DNA of 64,000 nt from assembly GCF_003755185.1 (NCBI RefSeq), contig NZ_RKIC01000010.1:1-64000 (forward strand). The letters run 5' to 3'. Made by a program: the position numbers and the translations under genes. The notes under the pieces were generated by a model. The model made no database searches. It saw only the letters and a program-made list of their open reading frames with translations, and was not told the DNA's origin. Positions 8,189 through 15,347 of this stretch are shown one piece after another; within the stretch, counting starts at the first letter, position 1, and every line of letters starts with the position of its first letter. The DNA is from Frigoribacterium sp. PhB24 (GTDB lineage Bacteria; Actinomycetota; Actinomycetes; Actinomycetales; Microbacteriaceae).

Positions 8189-8389
8189 CTACGAGATGGA
8201 GATGCCCGGCGCCACCGTCACCAGCAGCACCACGGCACCGAGCAGAAGCGGCACCAGCGATCCGACGATGACCACTACGCCCGCAGCCACGCTGAACTTC
8301 GGACTGACGACCTCTCGGTTCCGAATGAGGAACACACCGGCACAAAGACCGATGAGGCCTGCGGTGAGGCACACGAGCGCGAGGATCAC
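8189..8389 (-). CDS. Small two-helix membrane protein
   Basis: A 66-residue protein made of two hydrophobic helices (about residues 2-23 and 34-61) joined by a basic loop (RNREVVSPK). The GTG start has AGGA upstream. It resembles the frameshifted neighbour at 7986-8158, so the two look like tandem paralogues. No known small-protein family is recognisable. Size and shape would suit a membrane-complex accessory subunit. Confidence 0.6.
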   Translation of the reverse strand: MILALVCLTAGLIGLCAGVFLIRNREVVSPKFSVAAGVVVIVGSLVPLLLGAVVLLVTVAPGISIS

Positions 8390-8519
8390 GTTGCAGATCC
8401 TGTCATGAGATGGCTCGTCGATCGCTTCAGAGGCCGTCCCAGATGGGGATCGCTTACCGATCAGGCCTCAGCCTGACTTGTGCTGGCCGGGCTGGGTCTC
8501 GATACCGCAGGATGAAGTC

Positions 8520-9242
8520 ATGGCACCGGTCCCCGACGACGTCATCGAGCGGTTCACGTTGTTCGCCACTCGCGCCGGCGACGAGTTCGGTAGCGCCGTC
8601 CGGTCAAGATCCCTCGGTTCCGGCAGCTCGAGGCTGCCGCTGCTTCAGGTAGGCCCGTTCTCGGTCGTCGCGGCTGATGGGCTGGTGATCGACATCGCCC
8701 CGACCTCAGGCATGCCCGCCCGGCGGTGGGAGCTGGGCTGGGATGAGTCCGACTTCGCCGAGGCGTGGTTCCTGCTTACGGACCATCTCCTGACCGGGCG
8801 CCTCGAGCCTGGCCGTCTCGACGCATTCGTCGCCCGGGTCATCGCCATGGTCGGGCAGGCTGGCGACGTCAAGGTCTCCACCGTTCAGGCCGAGTTCGAC
8901 CGTGTAGTGACCGTGACCCCACACCGACACGGAGCCGTGCCTTTCGAGGTCCTGGTGATCAAGGACGACTCGGTCGTCGTCAGGGGTGACGACTTCGGCT
9001 GGTGGGATCTAGACGGCGACGGTGATGATGGCCTGGTCGAGGCCCTCCGCGTCGTGACGCAGTTCGTGGTCAGGGGAGGCGCCATTCGGAGTACGTGGCG
9101 TACGTGTGACCTGCTGGACGTCGATGGCGCTGTCGTAGGCGGCTCGTATCGGGACGGGGCGCATCGGCTGCGTCCTCGTCAGCTGCACTTTCTCCCTTAC
9201 ATGCGTGGCCGCGCTACTGAGACCGTGCACCCGTCTCACTAG
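8520..9242 (+). CDS. Unassigned 240-residue cytoplasmic protein
   Basis: I do not recognise this protein. It starts MAPVPDDVIERFTLFA after an AGGATG site; a longer in-frame start at 8478 lacks a ribosome site. It is acidic, with no signal peptide or membrane helix, and two parts are visible. Residues 1-95 have a helical half around FAEAWFLLTDHLLTG, and residues 100-180 contain strands such as FEVLVIKDDSVVVRGDDFG and a DLDGDGDD stretch. Standing alone between divergent or convergent neighbours, it has no operon context. The codon use looks like real coding sequence. Confidence 0.65.
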   Translation: MAPVPDDVIERFTLFATRAGDEFGSAVRSRSLGSGSSRLPLLQVGPFSVVAADGLVIDIAPTSGMPARRWELGWDESDFAEAWFLLTDHLLTGRLEPGRLDAFVARVIAMVGQAGDVKVSTVQAEFDRVVTVTPHRHGAVPFEVLVIKDDSVVVRGDDFGWWDLDGDGDDGLVEALRVVTQFVVRGGAIRSTWRTCDLLDVDGAVVGGSYRDGAHRLRPRQLHFLPYMRGRATETVHPSH

Positions 9243-9272
9243 GGGATCGTCCAGCGGGCTCGATCAAGTGTT

Positions 9273-10160
9273 TCAGGTCAGTTGGTCGAGACCGGTGGTG
9301 AAGATGTCTGTCAGGGTCCTGGCGTGGTCGCCTGACGGGTCGAGATCAGGGTCGAAGACGGTGATCGAGATCCCTATCGCGTGGGGCGCGAGGTGCTGCA
9401 GGAGGGCCGTCAGCTCTGTTGCGGTGAGGCCGCCGGGGTCGGGGCTGTCGACTGCCGGCATGACGCTCGGGTCGAGGATGTCGACGTCGACCTGCAGCCA
9501 GTAGCCGGTGTCAGCTATTGCGCGGACGTCTGAGGCGAGCTGTCCTGGTGTCGTGGCCTGCGCCTCCTCGGCCGCGACGACGAGGCCGAGGACGCGGGTG
9601 GCCTCCGCTGCTTCTTCGTCGTCTTGGCGGTGGCCGATGTGAACGGTGTGCTGGGGGTCGAAGTACGGGCCGGCGTCGTCGATGTCGGCGATCGTGGGCC
9701 AGTGCAGTCCGACCGCGGCCGCGAGGTCCTCGCCGGCGACGCTGGCGCACTCGTCGCTGTTGCCGGGGTGACGGAAGTCGGTGTGGCCGTCCAGGTGGAC
9801 GAGACCGATGCCGTCGCGTGCGGACGTCGCCAGTCCGATGCCGAGGAGGATGCTGCAGTCGCCGCCGAGGACGAGAGGGGTGTCGCCTGCGTCGAGCAGG
9901 GCGGTGATCCGTCTTGCGAGGCGACGAGAGTGCTCGATCATCGACTCCTGGTTGCGGACGACGCCGGAGGGTCGGGTCAGGTCGTCGTCGACGTAGCGGC
10001 CGGCGATCACGACCCCAGCGTCTCGCGCGCCTGCCTCCGTTAGCTCGGCCATCAGCCCGGCCTGACGAAATGCCTCGGGTGCCTTGGATGTGCCTGGTGT
10101 GCTGCCTGGCCCGGGCGGGCGGAGCCCGAGGTTGCTGGGGGCGGAGAGGATCGCGATCAC
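9273..10160 (-). CDS. Arginase/agmatinase-family ureohydrolase
   Basis: A 295-residue metallohydrolase of the ureohydrolase family (arginase, agmatinase, related amidinohydrolases). The manganese motifs are visible: GGDCS near residue 103, LVHLDGHTDF near residue 125 and VDVDILDPS near residue 215. The first motif has Cys where arginases have His (GGDHS), a variant I believe occurs in other actinobacterial members; it leaves the substrate open. I place the start at the GTG opening VIAILSAPSNLGL, which matches the family N-terminus, although the ribosome site is poor. It stands alone, downstream of the RES toxin gene on the same strand. Confidence 0.85.
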   Translation of the reverse strand: MIAILSAPSNLGLRPPGPGSTPGTSKAPEAFRQAGLMAELTEAGARDAGVVIAGRYVDDDLTRPSGVVRNQESMIEHSRRLARRITALLDAGDTPLVLGGDCSILLGIGLATSARDGIGLVHLDGHTDFRHPGNSDECASVAGEDLAAAVGLHWPTIADIDDAGPYFDPQHTVHIGHRQDDEEAAEATRVLGLVVAAEEAQATTPGQLASDVRAIADTGYWLQVDVDILDPSVMPAVDSPDPGGLTATELTALLQHLAPHAIGISITVFDPDLDPSGDHARTLTDIFTTGLDQLT

Positions 10161-10251
10161 ATGCTCAGCGTGGCAGAGCCCGCGTCGGCACAGTTTCCGT
10201 CCCGATAGGGAATCGGGCATCGAACACACCGGCGCTGGGCCGGTCAGAGCG

Positions 10252-11022
10252 TCAGAAGACTTTGATGCGGAACCGTTCGCTTGCCCGGGCGAGATGTTCG
10301 TTGGTGACAAGGATTGGTTCCCCGCTCGTGGCGATGAAATCCGCTGTCCAAGAGTCGTATGGGCTCGGCAGCCACGCCGCGCGGCACCACCCGCCACCGT
10401 GTTTGCTTCCGAACTGCACACCGCGCGCCGGTGATCCGCCGAGGACCGGAAGGTGTCGAAGGTGCGCACCGATGGCTGTGGTCACAATTCGGTTCTCACC
10501 TCGCAGGACAGCGGTAGTCAGGCTCTTAACGCCTTGCCGAATGAGGACGGGTTCGAGTTGCTCCTCGAGAACTGCGAGCGAGTCGGGGTGCTCTACGTCG
10601 ATCCACCAGCCGTCTCCCTCGCCGTTGACCTGGTAGATGCACCGATCGACGCGCCACTGCTGGGGGACGGCGCCCATGCCCATGAACTGTTCTTCGTCCC
10701 ATTCCGCGGACACGATCTCGAGGAAATCGCTCCGAGTGAGACCGAGCTCGGCAGCATCCTTTTCCAGTGGATCTGTTGATGCAAGCTGGCGCTTGAATGG
10801 CGACAGGACCTCGGCAAAGGCCGTCTCTGCTTCCCGAGCCAAGTACAGAGTGCGTCCTCCAGAGTCGTATCGCCCCCAGCGCTTTCGCGCTGTTCGGATT
10901 GTCCGTTCTGGCGCGGACAGGGGCCCGAACTTAGGTTTGGCGATGCGGAAGGTTGTTTCCCCCAGCTCGGGCACCAAGTGCAATCCAGTTACCGAACATG
11001 TCGTTCCCCCGCCCACGCTCAA
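10252..11022 (-). CDS. RES-domain toxin of a type II toxin-antitoxin pair
   Basis: A 256-residue protein with a RES domain. The family's opening Arg lies in TTFRIAKP, the Glu in GRTLYLAREAETAFAEVL (about residues 55-72), and a later Gly/Ser turn in GVQFGSKHGGG. Characterised RES toxins (for example MbcT and ParT) act on NAD or on nucleotide-charged enzymes. At 256 residues it is longer than the minimal toxin, with extra sequence on both sides of the core. The start overlaps the upstream antitoxin stop by four bases, the usual antitoxin-first order. Toxicity and target are inferred from the family. Confidence 0.82.
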   Translation of the reverse strand: MSVGGGTTCSVTGLHLVPELGETTFRIAKPKFGPLSAPERTIRTARKRWGRYDSGGRTLYLAREAETAFAEVLSPFKRQLASTDPLEKDAAELGLTRSDFLEIVSAEWDEEQFMGMGAVPQQWRVDRCIYQVNGEGDGWWIDVEHPDSLAVLEEQLEPVLIRQGVKSLTTAVLRGENRIVTTAIGAHLRHLPVLGGSPARGVQFGSKHGGGWCRAAWLPSPYDSWTADFIATSGEPILVTNEHLARASERFRIKVF

Positions 11023-11399
11023 GCGTCCGGCTGATCACTCAAGAACGCCGCGACAGCCTCGATGACTTCTCTTCCTCTGTCCTCTCGGATCGCAGTGAGG
11101 GGGGTGTCCTCGCCAAGAAGAGGGTTGCCGCCAATGAACCATTGGCGAGCGATATGCGCGCTTTCATCAGTGACAAGGGTCGCCCAAGCTCGATGCCCTA
11201 GCTGCAGGCGCTGAGTGAATGCCACCGTCGGGGTGGGGCCATCGGGCTTTGCCCACTTCGCTGGCAGTTTGCGATCTCTGGAGCCTGTCAGTGCGGCAAC
11301 GAGAGTGGGACCCAGCCCGCGGACGAGTTCATCGGCCACTTGATGGATATCCATTCGAGCGGTTTTCGTGTGCTGACCAGTGACTGTGCTTGTAGGCAT
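11019..11399 (-). CDS. Xre/MbcA/ParS-type antitoxin
   Basis: A 126-residue protein encoded immediately before the RES toxin, overlapping it by ATGA. Its C-terminal half carries the toxin-binding signature of MbcA/ParS/Xre antitoxins: ARQWFIGGNPLLGEDTPLTA, followed by a helix (RGREVIEAVAAFL) that normally plugs the toxin active site. The N-terminal half should hold the helix-turn-helix. The ATG lies six bases after a TATGAT box, which suggests a leaderless transcript; an internal ATG at codon 16 is an alternative. Three tandem 11-bp repeats upstream are the obvious candidate for autoregulation. Confidence 0.8.
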   Translation of the reverse strand: MPTSTVTGQHTKTARMDIHQVADELVRGLGPTLVAALTGSRDRKLPAKWAKPDGPTPTVAFTQRLQLGHRAWATLVTDESAHIARQWFIGGNPLLGEDTPLTAIREDRGREVIEAVAAFLSDQPDA

Positions 11400-11405
11400 G
11401 GCCCG

Positions 11406-11460
11406 ATCATAGACACATCACCTCCGAGATTGCCCCCGGATTACCCCCGGATTACCCCGC
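11406..11460 (-). promoter_or_regulatory. Antitoxin promoter with three tandem 11-bp repeats
   Basis: On the minus strand TATGAT (11406-11411) lies six bases before the antitoxin ATG. Upstream, three head-to-tail 11-mers fill 11428-11438 (GATTGCCCCCG), 11439-11449 (GATTACCCCCG) and 11450-11460 (GATTACCCCGC), plus-strand reading. The first covers the expected -35 position. One helical turn per unit would place three bound proteins on the same DNA face. Confidence 0.65.
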
Positions 11461-11635
11461 CGGCTCAGAAGGGATGGGCTTGCCGCCCAGTCTGGCCGGA
11501 CCGTCCGGGCAGTGCGCCTCGCCGCCGCAAGTAGACCCACGGCCCGGTGCCCGGCAACAGATCCCGCTCCGGGACGGCTGCGGGTCGGTTCAGGGTGCTT
11601 TGAAACACGGTGGCCCTGGCCGGACACTCTTGAGT

Positions 11636-12214
11636 GTGAACAACGATCAGGACGACGGCCCCCTCTGGGCTCGGGCTCAACGCGACGAGGGGGCGGCTTT
11701 TGCTGAACTCTTCGATCGACACAGGGCTCGTGTCTACCGGCGGGCACTAACCCTGGTGGATGAGCATCACGACGCCGACGACGTCACTGCAGCGGTGTTC
11801 TACGAGCTCTGGCGAAAGCGCCGCAGTGTCACTCTTGTCGCGGACTCTCTCCTGCCCTGGCTACTTGTCACGACCGTGAACCTCGGGCGGAACAACCGCC
11901 GTGCAGCCGCGAGATACCGCGCCTTGCTGGCCCGCTTACCGCGAAACGACGAGCAGGTACCTCAGAAGGATCTCGAGGACATCGAGTTGACGGACAGGCT
12001 CCGCGCCTCACTGCGAGGCCTGTCCTCGGGAGATGCCGCACTGCTCGTGTTGACGAGTCTCGAGGACGTGCCCGTCTGGCAGGCCGCACAGTCCCTGGGT
12101 CTCAAGCCGTCAACGGCTCGAGTGCGGCTTCACCGGATTCGGCAACGCCTTCGCGTCGACCTGCATGACCTCAACCCCTCGACAAGCCCGGCACAGGAAG
12201 GCGTTCTCTCGTGA
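11636..12214 (+). CDS. ECF-type RNA polymerase sigma factor
   Basis: A 192-residue sigma-70 family protein with region 2 at about residues 12-60 (AFAELFDRHRARVYRRALTL, then DADDVTAAVFYELWRKR) and region 4 at about residues 115-170 (LEDVPVWQAAQSLGLKPSTA, a helix-turn-helix). The GTG opening VNNDQDD gives the standard length; no ribosome site precedes it. A 14-bp palindrome ACACTC-TT-GAGTGT (11624-11637) overlaps the start codon and may be a control site. The next gene overlaps it by GTGA and encodes a single-pass membrane protein that is probably its partner. The regulon is unknown. Confidence 0.85.
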   Translation: MNNDQDDGPLWARAQRDEGAAFAELFDRHRARVYRRALTLVDEHHDADDVTAAVFYELWRKRRSVTLVADSLLPWLLVTTVNLGRNNRRAAARYRALLARLPRNDEQVPQKDLEDIELTDRLRASLRGLSSGDAALLVLTSLEDVPVWQAAQSLGLKPSTARVRLHRIRQRLRVDLHDLNPSTSPAQEGVLS

Positions 12215-13005
12215 ACATCGACATGCAACCCGACACCTCCGCCGCAATCCGGGCCGAGCTCGCCGCCATCGGAACCAAGCACAGCGTCTTGCAGCGCCGG
12301 CAGCGGCGGACGCGCCTGGCCCGGGCCGCACTCGGGGCGGGCACGATCGCCGTTGCGACCACCGCGGCAGCGCTCTTCGTCGCGGGTGCGCCTGGATCGA
12401 CCGTGACCGCCGCCCTTGGCGACACGACGACCGCCACGCACACCGGCCCTGCTGTGGTCGATATCGGCCAAGCACCTTCGGCCGCCGGCGCAGTCATCGC
12501 CGACATCACATGCCTCTCCGACAGCGGCGTAGTGCAGGTTCCCACCGGAGACGGGAGCACAGCCAGCGCCATTCACTGCTCTCAAAGCCCGACCGGCACG
12601 ATGCACGTCATCGACGGCCAGCTACCAGCCAGCGGTTCCTCCAGCTTCAGAGTCGATGCGTCTCCGGAGACGAAGTGGCGAATTGTGCTTCAATACGCCT
12701 CCACGGCCACGTCCAAGTGGGAGGTCAACGCACGAGGTCAGACCTACGGCATCGAGAACCGGAACGGCCACCCGGACCTCGTCCCATATGCCACGGACAG
12801 TGGCGAGCACGGTTGGGCGCTCTGGGATGACGCTCACGGCCAGGAAATGACTGGACCGATCAACATCTACCGAACTGACGGCGTCACGGTCATCGGCGTC
12901 GCGACACCCCCAGCGGAGACGCTGCCTGAAGTGCCTCTGCATCAAGGCCTCATCGATGATCTCGACTCGGTGGAAACCGCACCGCCGGTGCCGCCCGCTA
13001 GATAA
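12211..13005 (+). CDS. Membrane protein coupled to the sigma factor (putative anti-sigma)
   Basis: A 264-residue protein that overlaps the sigma gene by four bases. It has a short cytoplasmic part (residues 1-42) ending in an Arg-rich stretch (RRQRRTRLARA), one transmembrane helix at about 43-65, and an extracytoplasmic domain of about 200 residues with two cysteines. It lacks the HxxxCxxC zinc motif of ZAS anti-sigma factors, so the anti-sigma role is inferred from topology and position alone. The outer domain is beta-strand rich and could sense a surface ligand. It ends in a Pro/Val-rich tail. Confidence 0.65.
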   Translation: MNIDMQPDTSAAIRAELAAIGTKHSVLQRRQRRTRLARAALGAGTIAVATTAAALFVAGAPGSTVTAALGDTTTATHTGPAVVDIGQAPSAAGAVIADITCLSDSGVVQVPTGDGSTASAIHCSQSPTGTMHVIDGQLPASGSSSFRVDASPETKWRIVLQYASTATSKWEVNARGQTYGIENRNGHPDLVPYATDSGEHGWALWDDAHGQEMTGPINIYRTDGVTVIGVATPPAETLPEVPLHQGLIDDLDSVETAPPVPPAR

Positions 13006-13076
13006 GCGTGCGACTGCAACAAACATGGTGTCCCGATGGACGATCGCTCACTGGGCACCTGGTGTGCCGCGCGTAG

Positions 13077-13105
13077 TTGTGAGGTGTTCCTCGGCTGCCT
13101 ACCGT
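13077..13105 (+). promoter_or_regulatory. Predicted promoter for a leaderless message
   Basis: TTGTGA (13077-13082) and TACCGT (13100-13105) are separated by exactly 17 bases. The ATG of the next gene begins at 13113, about where transcription should start, and has no ribosome site. Confidence 0.55.
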
Positions 13106-13112
13106 GGTTGAT

Positions 13113-13385
13113 ATGAGCTTTCTTCTGACTCGTCTGTTCGTTGCCGCGCCGGAGGGTCAGGCTGTGTTCTTCCCCGCTTCCTACAACTTCGCATGGGCCG
13201 CAGCCGTCGCCGCCGTTGTTGCAGGTGTGATCTGGATGATCGTGACGGTCATTCGCTCGCCTTTGACGAGCCTCGCGAAGGCTTTGTGGATCGTAGTGGC
13301 GATCGCCTTGCCCCTCGTCGGAGTGGTCGCCTGGTTCATTCTCGGACGAGATGCCAGACGGTCGAGTGCCGGCTCCGCGACCTGA
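13113..13385 (+). CDS. Small two-helix membrane protein (PLDc_N-like)
   Basis: A 90-residue protein with two hydrophobic helices at about residues 22-45 and 55-77, a basic segment between them, and a short Arg/Ser tail. The second helix, IVVAIALPLVGVVAWFILGRD, resembles the PLDc_N (phospholipase D-nuclease N-terminal) family, whose members are short membrane proteins in actinobacteria. The in-frame GTG three codons upstream is less likely because the ATG fits a leaderless start after the TACCGT box. No function is established for stand-alone members. Confidence 0.7.
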   Translation: MSFLLTRLFVAAPEGQAVFFPASYNFAWAAAVAAVVAGVIWMIVTVIRSPLTSLAKALWIVVAIALPLVGVVAWFILGRDARRSSAGSAT

Positions 13386-13495
13386 CCAAGTCAGTCACGC
13401 TCGACCGTTGGCTGTCCCGATAGCCGAACGTCGATCGGGACACCTTGACGCCGAGCTGTCGGACACGGCCAGGTGTTTCATGGTGTGCTAGCCGG

Positions 13496-13921
13496 ATGCG
13501 CGTCAGATCAGCGGCCGTCGTCATTCGAGGCGCGAGCCTGCTCGTCATCGACCGACTGAAAGACGGTCGGACCTACTGTGTGCTTCCTGGTGGTGGGGTC
13601 GAGGAAGGTGAAAGCCTCCGCGAGGCTTGTCGCCGGGAGCTGCGTGAGGAGACCGGCCTTGAGGCGAACATCGGCGATCTGCTCGACGTGCCGGTGGACA
13701 GCGCCGCTCCCGCGGCCTACTTCGCCGCCCATGTGCGTCCTGGGCCGCTGGTGCTCGGTGGCCCAGAGATCCGCCGAGCATCAGAACTGAACCAGTACGA
13801 GCCGAGGTGGGTGGAAGTGGCTTCGCTCGCTCAGATCCCGTTGGTGCCGCGAGCGGCAAGACAGGCGGTGCAGCTCGTCCTCGAGGCGCGCGCGAGGTCC
13901 ACTGGCAGGTGCAGCACATGA
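13496..13921 (+). CDS. Nudix hydrolase
   Basis: A 141-residue Nudix enzyme, which hydrolyses a nucleoside diphosphate linked to another group. The Nudix box is complete: GGGVEEGESLREACRREL followed by REETGLEA (about residues 38-63), with the metal-binding Glu residues intact. The ATG opening MRVRSAAVVI fits the family start and the longer frame does not. No ribosome site is obvious. A 50-codon frame overlaps its stop by ATGA. The substrate cannot be predicted. The spread palindrome TGTCCCGAT...ATCGGGACA (13413-13442) lies in its upstream gap. Confidence 0.88.
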   Translation: MRVRSAAVVIRGASLLVIDRLKDGRTYCVLPGGGVEEGESLREACRRELREETGLEANIGDLLDVPVDSAAPAAYFAAHVRPGPLVLGGPEIRRASELNQYEPRWVEVASLAQIPLVPRAARQAVQLVLEARARSTGRCST

Positions 13922-14070
13922 GCCGATCGGTACGGGCTGCGCTCCGAACCCTGCCGCTTCTCGGAGAAGACGCATCGGGCCCTCTTGGCTCGGGGCTCCT
14001 CTCTTCTGGCGAGCTGGGGAACACGATCCGCGTCCTGCAAGCCGCCCTCAAAGACACCGAGCTGCACTGA
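13918..14070 (+). CDS. Possible 50-residue coupled protein
   Basis: This short frame starts at an ATG overlapping the Nudix stop by four bases, the arrangement used by many genuine gene pairs in this window. The product (MSRSVRAALRTLPLLGEDAS at its start) has a basic N-terminus, a Gly/Ser-rich middle and a helical C-terminus (TIRVLQAALKD). No family is recognisable and the length is too short for codon statistics. It may be the remnant of a larger gene. Confidence 0.35.
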   Translation: MSRSVRAALRTLPLLGEDASGPLGSGLLSSGELGNTIRVLQAALKDTELH

Positions 14071-14168
14071 GCTTCCGCCACGGCTCCGTTCTGGCCACCC
14101 GTAGGGGGATCTTCCGCAGCCGATCCATCCGCGGGCGAGGTCATGATGTGGCCACCTAGGCTTGGAGG

Positions 14169-14267
14169 ATGACTGTTCGTGTTCGCCCGGTCGTCGCCCG
14201 CGATGAGTCGCAGTGGTCCGTGCTCTCCGCCGGCTATCGCTCGTTTCGACCGAGGAGGTCCGTGTGA
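14169..14267 (+). pseudogene. GNAT acetyltransferase fragment (N-terminal 32 residues)
   Basis: The frame MTVRVRPVVARDESQWSVL followed by SAGYRSF is the typical first helix of a GNAT N-acetyltransferase (RP-x3-D-E-x2-W-x2-L-x3-Y). GGAGG lies close upstream of the ATG. After 32 residues it stops, with none of the acetyl-CoA-binding core present. The stop overlaps the GTG of the next gene by four bases, and the fragment's last codons supply that gene's ribosome site (GAGGAGG). It looks like a deletion remnant now serving as a translated leader. Confidence 0.6.
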
Positions 14268-15268
14268 GCATCGCACTCAGCAGTACCATCCGCGACTACC
14301 TGGCCGCGGTCGGCGGCACCGTTACCAGCGCGGAGCAGAGCGTCACCATCGTTCTCGACGATGACACCTGGGTCATCGGTGCAGACAGCGACGGCGTGAC
14401 GGCTGAGGGGACGAGCGAGCGTCGTACGTGGCTTCTGTCCTCACGGCACCTAGGGCCTGTCGAGAAGTACCTCGCACTGCACTACGGGGAACGAGTGCGT
14501 CAGGCCCGAGGAATGCCTGCCTCTCACTTCCTCAGCCACGCCAGCGTCCTGGCCCCTGGTTTCACGCTCGACGGAGACGACTACTTCGGTGGACAGCTCC
14601 TCTGGGTCGAGAACGGACTCCTACATCGTTTCAAGATCCCCATGACGCCCCGCTACGACCGCACTGCGGCCTACCTCAGCCAGGTGTTCCGGTTCGACCT
14701 GGAGGACATCACCGACACCTTCCTCCATGGGCCGCGCCTCACAGGTCCGAAGACCGGACCCTTCAGTCACCGTGTGCCCGGCTTCGAACGTCCCTTCCGG
14801 CTGCCGGCGGCCCTCGATACCTGGATGCGTCAGGGCAACGACGTCGTCGACCTCCACAGCGACTGGGTCGCCTACGGCCAGTACACCAGCGGGGGCAACC
14901 GCGTCGCCGTCGACGGCGACGTCTTCCTGGTGCACAAGCGCGAGGAGAAGAGCAACGACTGGAACAGTCTGCTGGTGGTCACGCCCGCCTTCGACGTCGT
15001 CGATGCGTACCTCACCACGGCGAACCACGTCGCCTGGCGCCCCGAGGGCGCGCAGCGTGGGCGGCCATGGCCGAGCGATCTCGCCCCTGGCTTCACGACC
15101 ACGCCGCACCCCACCATGGAGCACTTCGTGGTCCTGCGCCACGCCGACCGCCTGCTGGGGACGGTGATCGTCGGCTTGGCCGTCGGGATCAGCCACATCC
15201 TGGCCATCGGTGGAGAAGAGGCCCGCCGCCGCGTCCGCGCGGGCATCCCCTTCGACGCTGGTCGCTAG
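14264..15268 (+). CDS. Unassigned 334-residue protein
   Basis: I do not recognise this protein. The GTG start is set by GAGGAGG six bases upstream and overlaps the GNAT fragment stop. The first 75 or so residues form a compact alpha/beta segment (LSSTIRDYLAAVGGTV, TIVLDDDTWVIGADSDG). The remainder is rich in Trp, Tyr and His, with paired strands such as HRFKIPMTPRYDRTAAYLSQ and RVAVDGDVFLVHKREEKSND. The last 60 residues include a hydrophobic patch (LLGTVIVGLAVGISHILAIG) that may be a membrane or buried helix. Found among mobile-looking genes, it could be an immunity or defence protein, but no motif proves it. Confidence 0.6.
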   Translation: MSIALSSTIRDYLAAVGGTVTSAEQSVTIVLDDDTWVIGADSDGVTAEGTSERRTWLLSSRHLGPVEKYLALHYGERVRQARGMPASHFLSHASVLAPGFTLDGDDYFGGQLLWVENGLLHRFKIPMTPRYDRTAAYLSQVFRFDLEDITDTFLHGPRLTGPKTGPFSHRVPGFERPFRLPAALDTWMRQGNDVVDLHSDWVAYGQYTSGGNRVAVDGDVFLVHKREEKSNDWNSLLVVTPAFDVVDAYLTTANHVAWRPEGAQRGRPWPSDLAPGFTTTPHPTMEHFVVLRHADRLLGTVIVGLAVGISHILAIGGEEARRRVRAGIPFDAGR

Positions 15269-15347
15269 CACGACCGCTCGGGTCGCGCGCTCGTCCTCCA
15301 GGGTGGGCCCAGAGCTGGCCATCTCGGACGCCCGCCCCGGGATGCCG

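Noticed and set aside
9273-10160. Cys in place of His in the first arginase metal motif as a novelty
   Set aside because: GGDCS-type motifs occur, as far as I recall, in other actinobacterial ureohydrolases, so it is noted in the annotation rather than claimed as new.
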